In this document: positions 9,901-12,912 of the stretch, piece after piece | Numbering within the stretch: position 1 is the stretch's first letter | How the letters are laid out: the number at the start of each line of letters is the position of its first letter | Source of the DNA: Baffinella frigidus | Taxonomy: Eukaryota; Cryptophyceae; Cryptomonadales; Baffinellaceae | NCBI GenBank assembly: GCA_026770585.1 | Contig: MU646569.1 | Location: 151,728 to 168,168, forward strand | Direction of reading: 5' to 3' | DNA: 16,441 bases | Made by a program: the position numbers and the translations under genes | The notes under the pieces: generated by a model | The model's input: the letters and a program-made list of their open reading frames with translations, nothing else | The model's database searches: none | What the model was told of the DNA's origin: nothing

Positions 9901-11226
9901 CCTAAACCCTAAACCCTAAACCCTAAACCAGAGTGGGAAGAGGACAGCGACTCCGGCGGGCTCCTCTCCGGGTTCGGGGGCGGCGGAGGGGGCGGGGGTG
10001 GGGGGGATGGGACGGCGTCGTCGAGTATGGCGTCGCGGGCGATGACGGCGGCGTCGCGACCGTTCCAGCGCGACAAGTCAGCCCCTAGACCCGAATCCCT
10101 AACCGTGAAATGCGCCCCCGATAGGGACTGGAAGGGCCTCGCGGCCCTTCCAGCGCGACAAGTCAGCACACCCGCCACCTTTATCAGAATAGATTCCGAT
10201 TCAGATTTGGCTTGGCGTTGGAGCCGTTTCTTTACGTTTAGCGCGTATAACACCAGGGTTTGTTCCGGGTTTGTTCTTGGAATTCCTGGAATTTAGATGG
10301 GCGCCCTGCGGAATGGATTCTGTTAGATGGGATGGGACAGCGGCGTCCCACACGAGGCTATCCATGCGAACAGATTCATGAGTTAATTATTGGATTATTG
10401 CCCAGGAAACACGCCAAAAGTCAGCATTTGATCACGTTTCCGTTGGGACATCCGTACGGAAACGTGATCATTTCCCCACAATTTTTAAAATGCCCTTTTA
10501 TTCTGTTCGCATGGATAGCCTCGTGTGGTCGGGCGATGACGGCGGCCTCGCGACCCTTTCAGCAAGTGAGAAACCCCGAAGCATAAAGCCCAAACCCTAA
10601 TCCCTCATCCCTCATCCCTAATCCCTAATCCCTGATCCCTAAACCCTAAACCCTCAACCGGTTGGGGTGGTACTGAGCCTGGATGGGTTAGTTTTTCTGC
10701 TGGGAAAAAACCTGATCTCTGGTCCTCGAGTGCTGGACCGACCAATCTAGTACCGTCAACTCATAGGTTCTATTTCAGAGTTGGGCTTGGCGTTGGAGCC
10801 ATTTCGTTGTTTTAGACGTGATGAAATCTGTTTGGAGGCTCATGCACGGTGCTGCTCACCGAGAGAGAGAGACAGAGAGAGATGCCTTTATCAACACCAA
10901 CACGCGGCTGTGTTGGTGATTCGGGTTTAGGGGTTGTCAGGCAAGGAGGTACAGGGGTACCTCGCTCATAAGAAACCGCCCCCCCCTAGGACCCTACAGT
11001 AGGCCCATGCCTAGGGCCCTATGGTGGTCCTATGGGGGTGGTCGTTTCTTATGAGCGAGGTATCCCTGTAGAACAACCCTGGTCAGCCTGTGACCACCCC
11101 TAACCCCGAAACCCCCAACACCCGAAACCCTAAACCCTACACCGACGCAGGGTGGAGGAACGGAAGGAAAAAGAGGAGAGCAGTCTGCGCCTTGCCGCCC
11201 AACGCGCCGCCATGTCCACCATTTAG
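854..11226 (+). CDS. Flower/Tvp18-family four-helix membrane protein (7 exons, spliced)
   Basis: Joining 854-955, 2916-3020, 5510-5575, 7509-7580, 8749-8866, 9932-10076 and 11151-11226 gives 684 nt, 227 residues plus TAG, with every junction in frame (phases 0,0,0,0,1,2). Layout: acidic Gly-rich N-tail (1-33), TM1 (about 35-49), TM2 (59-86) with ELPFCC at 75-80, TM3 (101-120) beginning WLRALFY, TM4 (127-147) with WGNAI and VLYSLAVLNGEKS, then a cytosolic tail with a run of ten Gly (170-179) and a charged end. ELPFCC matches the EAPFCC of animal Flower, including the Glu proposed there as a pore residue; the TM4 pattern GNAI..VLY.L..L..K also matches. The family acts in vesicle membranes: synaptic vesicle endocytosis and cell competition in flies, late Golgi in yeast. 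Channel activity here is unknown. At 227 residues it exceeds the roughly 170 usual, because of the tails. Only the exon 6 donor (GTCAGC) and exon 2 donor (GTCTAA) are weak. Confidence 0.82.
1361..1494 (-). mobile_element. AGCTCTG-ended repeat element, copy 1
   Basis: Begins GATCTGCCTCACTCGGG and ends GGACAGAGCT. Inverted relative to the copy at 9608-9787: CTCAAGCTGACGTGCTGGGT, the GGTAC and CCGTCAACT stretches, and the central CTCACCAAATTGGTGAG palindrome (1455-1471) are shared with that copy's reverse complement. Non-autonomous, no coding frame. Confidence 0.65.
1722..2190. repeat. Degenerate telomere-like array (CCCTAAA)
   Basis: Dense CCCTAAA with variants CCCTACA, CCCTCAA, CCCCAAA and CCCGAAA. 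The purest part is about 2040-2160. Inside intron 1, with coding exons on either side, so it is interstitial and not a chromosome end. Confidence 0.9.
2226..2770 (+). pseudogene. Four broken 5'-side copies of exon 2
   Basis: Copies at 2226-2273, 2383-2430 (continued at 2474-2503), 2626-2653 and 2687-2770, all upstream of the intact exon and all beginning at the exon's 5' edge. The first three keep an AG immediately before GT(C/T)AC; the fourth has CCG instead. The second is split by about 43 bp of telomere-like repeat between its TTCACC and TTCACGCGCGGCGAG parts. The third has a one-base insertion and then diverges. The fourth is nearly complete but lacks the donor end. Many differences from the intact exon are at third positions (ACG/ACC, GGA/GGG, CCC/CCA). 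Confidence 0.75.
2821..2880. repeat. Telomere-like repeat just before exon 2
   Basis: CCCCAAACCCTAAACCC type repeat ending about 35 bp before the intact exon 2. Confidence 0.8.
2916..3020 (+). CDS. Flower/Tvp18 exon 2 (intact copy)
   Basis: Residues 35-69: TM1 (VTGVVIMWLTPLLPF), a short loop with RGEITSHP, and the start of TM2 (FAFALHIFIAV). The acceptor is CACGCAG at 2909-2915. The donor at 3021 is GTCTAA, a poor match to consensus, whereas the truncated downstream copy at 3169-3219 has a good GTAAGC donor. This is the only copy with both exon edges and no stop or frameshift. The His-Pro pair aligns with the His-Pro of animal Flower. Confidence 0.78.
3061..3168. repeat. (CCCTACA)n array
   Basis: About 14 nearly perfect heptamers of CCCTACA, a variant of the telomere heptamer that appears to have expanded by itself. 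It abuts the truncated exon-2 copy at 3169. Confidence 0.9.
3169..3548 (+). pseudogene. Three broken 3'-side copies of exon 2
   Basis: Copies at 3169-3219, about 3373-3452, and a degenerate one at 3524-3548, all downstream of the intact exon and keeping its 3' edge. The first ends at a consensus donor (GTAAGC at 3220). The second is identical to the intact exon over its last 63 nt except GGC for GGG and has the same GTCTAA donor. The third retains only a diverged ATCTTCATCGCTGTGG-like end. A splice from the intact acceptor to the GTAAGC donor is not excluded. Confidence 0.7.
3858..3971. repeat. Telomere-like array, opposite orientation (TTTAGGG)
   Basis: GGTTTAGGG, GGTTTCAGGG and GTAGGGT variants. 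The orientation switches relative to the arrays at 1722-3168. It ends about 10 bp before the first exon-3 copy. Confidence 0.85.
4319..4423. mobile_element. Foldback with TATCCCTTAAGTGG ends
   Basis: 14-bp perfect terminal inverted repeats (TATCCCTTAAGTGG / CCACTTAAGGGATA), 105 bp. The core holds CCTAGG-type palindromes. Its right half recurs at 13493-13545. Confidence 0.7.
4545..4567. repeat. Perfect hairpin
   Basis: GCAAGACTCTC, one base, GAGAGTCTTGC in the exon-3 copy block. Confidence 0.75.
4615..4650. repeat. Perfect hairpin
   Basis: Arms GGGGTAATTCCGG and CCGGAATTACCCC with a 10-base loop. Confidence 0.8.
4778..4813. repeat. Perfect 36-bp palindrome without loop
   Basis: Two 18-bp arms (AACGGAGGTTCTCTTTTG and its complement) meet at the centre TGCA. 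The right arm continues into the duplicated CGTTACTAGGAGTACTGG block, whose second copy (from about 5090) has only one arm, so the left arm is the added one. Confidence 0.85.
4856..4935. repeat. TAGGGTG-type array
   Basis: Repeats of TAGGGTG and TAGGGAG begin directly at the GTGGT of an exon-3 acceptor copy, so the junction between exon fragment and repeat is exact. Confidence 0.8.
5510..5575 (+). CDS. Flower/Tvp18 exon 3 (intact copy)
   Basis: Residues 70-91: VVSVLELPFCCSFLSICRRM followed by QP. It completes TM2 and carries the family signature Glu75 and Pro-Phe-Cys-Cys, then a short basic loop. Acceptor TTCCTCGCAG, donor GTATAA at 5576, both phase 0. The only copy that is full length, in frame and followed by GT. 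Confidence 0.8.
5650..5669 (+). pseudogene. 3'-side fragment of exon 3
   Basis: Short copy of the last part of exon 3 (CCGCAGAATGCAACG) about 75 bp after the intact exon, running directly into the left arm of the foldback at 5666-5749. It keeps the donor-side edge, as expected for a downstream copy. Confidence 0.5.
5666..5749. mobile_element. Foldback with AACGAAACG ends
   Basis: Arms of about 36 bp (AACGAAACGTCGCGTTCTGA, then CTTCCCGCTTGTGAT) repeated inverted after a short CTGGCGTGGTAC loop. Pieces of the same family (TTGTGAC(C/T)TGGCGTGG, CGTTGCGTTCTGAA) occur at about 4034-4177, 5854-5895 and 8688-8735. Confidence 0.7.
5940..6032. repeat. AT-rich tandem GGAATTAATTAATACTTTTG
   Basis: Three diverged copies of a roughly 22-bp AT-rich unit, preceded by GTGTGTAGTAAATTTCGTTG, which matches an arm of the foldback at 14352-14500. 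Confidence 0.7.
6037..6235. mobile_element. Foldback with GGAGCTACCCTGCC ends
   Basis: 14-bp perfect terminal inverted repeats (6037-6050 / 6222-6235), followed by inner AGCTCTTGAGAT / ATCTCAAGAGCT arms; 199 bp, no coding frame. A partial end (GAGCTACCCTG) lies at 5896-5906. Confidence 0.75.
6311..6436. mobile_element. AGCTCTGCC foldback element, copy 2
   Basis: Inverted ends GAACTCTAGCTCTGCC and GGCAGAGCTAGGAAC, with inner arms GGGCTCGCCATAA and TTATGGCGAGCCC. MITE-like. Shares the terminal AGCTCTGCC with the elements at 1361-1494 and 9608-9787 but has a different core. Confidence 0.65.
6830..7010. repeat. Direct repeats with GTATGTGT
   Basis: GAGTATGTGTGGAGG(T/G)TA(G/A) with GTATGTGTTA(T/C)GGT occurs at 6869-6901 and 6954-6986, with an inverted ACCCTAACACATACCCGTCG at 6835. 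Fills the space between two exon-4 copies. Confidence 0.6.
7124..7298. mobile_element. 175-bp foldback flanked by TA, inside an exon-4 copy
   Basis: Terminal arms of 27 bp (starting TAGAGCGCTGTGCAGAGAAG) are perfectly complementary, and the arms continue imperfectly to the centre (CAAAATGGCTCCAATTTC). The outer TA at each end looks like a TA target-site duplication as in Tc1/mariner-derived MITEs. It interrupts the exon-4 copy at 7079-7126. Confidence 0.78.
7509..7580 (+). CDS. Flower/Tvp18 exon 4 (intact copy)
   Basis: Residues 92-115: YLAPLETYWLRALFYLLLSS then AMIT, a loop and most of TM3. Acceptor CGTTCTGCAG, phase 0; donor GTGCCC at 7581 is GT but otherwise weak. Aligns with the WQKAVFYCGMA region of animal Flower and the WMRAAMY region of Tvp18. 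The only copy with both ends and no stop. Confidence 0.8.
7700..7750 (+). pseudogene. 3'-side copy of exon 4
   Basis: Downstream copy covering the last 17 codons of exon 4, ending CATGATCACG before GT as in the intact exon. An in-frame TAG replaces TGG. Four of the eight differing codons are synonymous (CTT/CTG twice, TCG/TCC, TCA/TCC). The match continues a little into the intron (AGAGTCC). Confidence 0.7.
7880..8016. mobile_element. Foldback with CACTTAGCAGC ends
   Basis: CACCCACCACTTAGCAGC at the left and GCTGCTAAGTGGATTATGGG at the right, complementary with a small gap. Unique-looking core. Confidence 0.6.
8098..8276. mobile_element. 179-bp foldback (MITE-like), copy 1
   Basis: Ends CACACGAGGCTATCC and GGATAGCCTCGTAAG. 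The centre is a near-perfect hairpin (8178-8197 / 8200-8219, arm TGATCACGTTTCCGTACGGA). Same length as the copy at 10349-10527 and roughly 90% identical by eye. Has no complete gene; the apparent frame across it is only read-through. Confidence 0.8.
8749..8866 (+). CDS. Flower/Tvp18 exon 5 (intact copy)
   Basis: Residues 116-154 plus the first base of codon 155: end of TM3, a loop with YSGGDAVAWGNAI, and TM4 (MLMFVAVLYSLAVLNGEKS). Acceptor GGCTCTGCAG, donor GTAAAC at 8867, phase 1. The donor is built from the first bases of a CCCTAAA-type array. Matches the GNAI..VLY.L..L..K pattern of Flower TM4. Confidence 0.82.
8868..8901. repeat. Short telomere-like array at exon 5 donor
   Basis: Four CCCTAAA/CCCCAAA units begin inside the donor itself (GTAAACCC). 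Confidence 0.8.
9147..9553 (+). pseudogene. Three broken 3'-side copies of exon 5
   Basis: Copies at 9147-9176, 9317-9393 and 9521-9553, all downstream of the intact exon and ending at its donor edge: (G)CCCGCG then GTACGC or GTATAC for the first two. The middle copy differs from the intact exon over 70 nt in four synonymous codons plus one V/I codon, but lacks two bases upstream and so is frameshifted. The last has lost its middle. Confidence 0.75.
9177..9540 (+). repeat. Tandem duplication of exon 5 tail with intron, containing TACAACACTTGT mini-repeats
   Basis: The stretch 9177-9320 is repeated at 9394-9527. Both contain several roughly 20-bp repeats around (C/T)TACAACACTTGT and end with CAATAGTTATACAGCCGTTT, then TATAATTGTTC(C/T)AGGG, leading into a fresh exon-5 fragment. 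A nested repeat: short tandem motifs inside a tandem duplication of about 215 bp. Confidence 0.7.
9608..9787 (+). mobile_element. AGCTCTG-ended repeat element, copy 3
   Basis: Ends AGCTCTGTCTCAG and TGAGGCAGAGCT, about 180 bp. Contains the CCCAATTGG palindrome with GGGCCC arms and two CTCGTTTTCGCTCCA repeats. Homologous in inverted orientation to 1361-1494. Confidence 0.65.
9820..9875 (+). pseudogene. 5'-side copy of exon 6
   Basis: Upstream copy after AAGCCAG: the frame gives E-stop-EDDSGSGGLISGFG where the intact exon gives EWEEDSDSGGLLSGFG. TGG has become TAG, and a ten-G run follows. It too is preceded by CCCTAAACCCTACACCCTAA-type repeat. Confidence 0.7.
9890..9929. repeat. Telomere-like array at exon 6 acceptor
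   Basis: Five CCCTAAA/CCCTAAAT units end at the CCAG acceptor of exon 6, supplying possible CTAAAC branch points 5-30 bp upstream. Confidence 0.85.
9932..10076 (+). CDS. Flower/Tvp18 exon 6 (C-terminal tail)
   Basis: Codon 155 is completed as Glu, then residues 156-202 and two bases of Lys203: WEEDSDSGGLLSGF, ten Gly, then a Ser/Ala/Met/Arg stretch ending SRPFQRD. A cytosolic, low-complexity tail. The acceptor lies at the end of a CCCTAAA array (AACCAG). The donor GTCAGC at 10077 is chosen because its phase 2 joins exon 7 in frame; a better-looking donor, GTGAGA, exists only in the broken copy at 10566. The end is therefore less sure than the start. Confidence 0.65.
10128..10153. repeat. Perfect hairpin at exon-6 fragment
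   Basis: CTGGAAGGGCC, four bases, GGCCCTTCCAG; the right arm is the start of the exon-6 fragment. Confidence 0.7.
10148..10565 (+). pseudogene. 3'-side copies of exon 6, one split by a foldback element
   Basis: A short copy at 10148-10161 repeats TTCCAGCGCGACAA and the GTCAGC donor. A second copy is in two pieces, about 10330-10348 (GATGGGACAGCGGCGTC) and 10528-10565 (GGGCGATGACGGCGGCCTCG and onward, ending TTTCAGCAA before GTGAGA), separated exactly by the 179-bp foldback at 10349-10527. Over its ten clear codons the right piece differs from the intact exon at three synonymous sites. Confidence 0.7.
10349..10527. mobile_element. 179-bp foldback (MITE-like), copy 2, inserted in an exon-6 copy
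   Basis: 25-bp perfect terminal inverted repeats (CACACGAGGCTATCCATGCG and onward). Flanked on both sides by matching halves of exon 6, so the insertion site is known to within 2-3 bp; a GTC or TC duplication is possible. Confidence 0.85.
10586..10658. repeat. Telomere-like array, (CCCTAAT/CCCTCAT)n
   Basis: CCCTAAT, CCCTCAT, CCCTGAT and CCCTAAA units in intron 6, about 20 bp after the split exon-6 copy. Confidence 0.8.
10950..11070. mobile_element. 121-bp foldback family, copy a
   Basis: Ends TACAGGGGTACCTCGCTCAT / ATGAGCGAGGTATCCCTGTA, continuing AAGAAAC / GTTTCTT. Core with CCTAGG and GTCCTA palindromic motifs and C/G runs. Sits upstream of the terminal exon 7. Confidence 0.82.
11151..11226 (+). 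CDS. Flower/Tvp18 exon 7 (terminal exon and stop)
   Basis: Completes Lys203 and encodes residues 204-227, VEERKEKEESSLRLAAQRAA then MSTI and TAG. Highly charged and probably helical, comparable to the Gln/Glu-rich C-tail of animal Flower. The acceptor ACCGACGCAG follows an array of CCCTAAA/CCCTACA repeats. Phase 2 agrees with the end of exon 6. Confidence 0.72.
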
Positions 11227-11273
11227 CCCCCTTTTGAGTAACCCCTAAAGGTCCTCTTTTCGAGTAACTCCTG

Positions 11274-11395
11274 TACAGGGGTACCTCGCTCATAAGAAAC
11301 CAACCCCCCCTAGGACCCTACAGTAGGACCATGCCTAGAGCCCTATGCTGGTCCTAGGGGGGGGGGCAGTTTCTTATGAGCGAGGTACCCCTGTA
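11274..11395. mobile_element. 122-bp foldback family, copy b
   Basis: Same ends as 10950-11070, nearly perfect arms. Lies between the true exon 7 and its partial copy at 11452. Confidence 0.85.
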
Positions 11396-11451
11396 GGTCC
11401 CCACGCGTGAAGACCTACAGGGGTCTCTCGAAACGAGGCTCGATGGTAGCC

Positions 11452-11500
11452 GGTGCCTTGCCGCCCAGCGTGCTGCCATGTCTACCATCTAGCCTCATGC
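11452..11500 (+). pseudogene. Second copy of the terminal exon end (LAAQRAAMSTI-stop)
   Basis: About 270 bp after the true stop, the last 11 codons and stop recur. Five base differences, all transitions at third positions and all synonymous (CAA/CAG, CGC/CGT, GCC/GCT, TCC/TCT, ATT/ATC). No AG acceptor directly at the break, so this is a 3'-side fragment like the other downstream copies, but one whose coding sense is untouched. Confidence 0.75.
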
Positions 11501-11530
11501 GTGAGGACCAGGCGAGGATCGAGTGATCGG

Positions 11531-11549
11531 AGAGAGAGAGAGAGAGAGA
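11531..11549. repeat. (GA)n microsatellite
   Basis: About nine GA units; a similar stretch is at 10861-10883. Confidence 0.85.
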
Positions 11550-11752
11550 AACGTGATCGGCCCCCTCAGATCCTAGGGCTGGTTTCTTGCGAGCGAGAGA
11601 ACCCATGTACACTGTACAAGGGTTCTCTCGGGTATTTCGAGCAGAAGAACCCGCAGCCCGCCCTCAGATAAGGCCCTGGGGGTTGTGGGTTGTTGTATTC
11701 GAGACACCCCTGTAGAACGACCTTCTAGCCTCGTGCTCCTAGGCGCCGAGGC

Positions 11753-11874
11753 TACAGGGGTACCTGCTCATAAGAAACCGACCCCCCATAGGACCCCCGT
11801 AGGGCCCTAGGCATAGGCCTACTGTAGGGTCCTAGGGGGGGGGGGCGTTTTCTTATGAGCGAGGTACCCCCGTA
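11753..11874. mobile_element. 122-bp foldback family, copy c
   Basis: Same ends with a small deletion (CCTGCTCATAAG). Loose pieces of the same ends occur at 11415-11435, 11582-11640 and 11704-11716. Confidence 0.82.
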
Positions 11875-12660
11875 CATGTAAGGGGCTGCGCTGGGCCAAT
11901 GTGAGGCGCGTGGTTGACCTGTATGAAATTTGTGTGAGAGGACAAGGTATCTGCGTGCACGGACGTTTCACTTCTCGCCATCACACCCCACTCCGAACGT
12001 GCGTTTGTGGGCAACTTAATAGGGTAACGGCCTGAAAATGGGGTAGTTAGGCCTACGGTATTGCCTAGCTAGGACCTCCTACCGTAGGCCGAGACTTCTT
12101 GGTCCTAGGATCCCTCGGCCTACAGTAGGAGGTCCTAGGCAATGCCGTATGCCCAACTACCCCATTTTCAGGCCGTTAGCCTATGAAACTTCTCGACGTT
12201 TGCGTGGGGACACGGTGTCTGGGTGCAAGCCAGTTTCAGTGAGGAGAGAGGACAGCATTCCCGACCTGGAAGCCCAAGCCAAACGTGAGTTTGTGAGAGG
12301 GAAGGCGAGTTATCGCAGGGCTGTCTGAACGCGTGCGAGGGGCCAAGGAGTTGGTGGGTACACAGCCGTTTCACTGCCGTCACACCCCACCCCCAACGAG
12401 AAAACACCTCCCATCCACCCCGACACCCTAAACCACAACGCCCCTCTGCACGGCTCCCCGCCCAACCCAGCGCCACCCCCCCCCACCAACCCCTCGCCCC
12501 GCCCGCCAAGCCCCCCCCCAACAGGTTGTGATCCTCACAGCTGCCAAAACCAGCAAAAAGAACCCCCACGCCCAGCAACCCCCCTCGCCCCGCCCGCCAA
12601 GCACTCCCCACCGAGCAACCAGTGCGCTCCCCCCCCCCCCCCCCCGCCACCGTGGAGACA
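11875..12660. other. Intergenic region between convergent genes
   Basis: Contains a large foldback (12026-12177), a dispersed direct repeat (CGTTTCAC, a short gap, CATCACACCCCACTCC near 11966, and a similar stretch near 12366), and C-rich low-complexity sequence from 12420, with runs of 8-17 C. The long minus-strand frame here is Gly/Trp/Arg-rich because of the C runs and I do not call it. Confidence 0.6.
12026..12177. mobile_element. 152-bp foldback with AACGGCCTGAAAATGGGGTA ends
   Basis: Arms of about 42 bp with few mismatches, running through GTAG(T/G)TAGGCCTACGG-like sequence. The core carries CCTAGGATCC and CCGTAGGCC palindromic motifs like those in the 122-bp family. Confidence 0.82.
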
Positions 12661-12662
12661 CC

Positions 12663-12715
12663 GCAGATCAAATCGAGGCTGGAGCTTAGACGTCGCCGTA
12701 GCCAGCGCCCCCGCC
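12663..12715 (-). pseudogene. 3'-side copy of collagen terminal exon
   Basis: About 150 bp after the true stop, GGCGACGTCTAAGCTCC and the following CCTCGATTTG(A/G)T recur. In frame the copy reads GAGYGDV-stop after a Gly-rich run encoded by poly-C on the plus strand. It mirrors the duplicated end of the other gene. Confidence 0.6.
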
Positions 12716-12836
12716 ACCCCCCCACCCCACCCGCCCCCGCAGGGCTTGCCTGCAAGAACCCCCGCTCACGCGCACGGCTCGGCGCAACCCTCGAAGTGGA
12801 TCGAATCGTCGAAGTGGACCAAATCGAGGCGGGAGC

Positions 12837-12912
12837 TTAGACGTCGCCGAATTCCTTCCCGGGCGGGCCCTCCGGGCCGTCAGTCCCCTTGGGGCCGTCC
12901 GCGCCCCGCTTT
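12837..12912 (-). CDS. Collagen terminal exon C3
   Basis: Completes the split glycine and reads [20 protein letters not shown] then FGDV and TAA (12839-12837). The acceptor CTACACCAG is the end of a CCCTAAA-type array on the minus strand. The triplets are regular until the last residues, where Phe replaces the expected glycine just before the stop. Confidence 0.75.

Noticed and set aside
12168-12755. 195-codon minus-strand frame rich in Gly, Trp and Arg
   Set aside because: Created by C-rich low-complexity sequence and part of a foldback arm; contains no recognisable domain and overlaps a copy of the collagen terminal exon in another frame.
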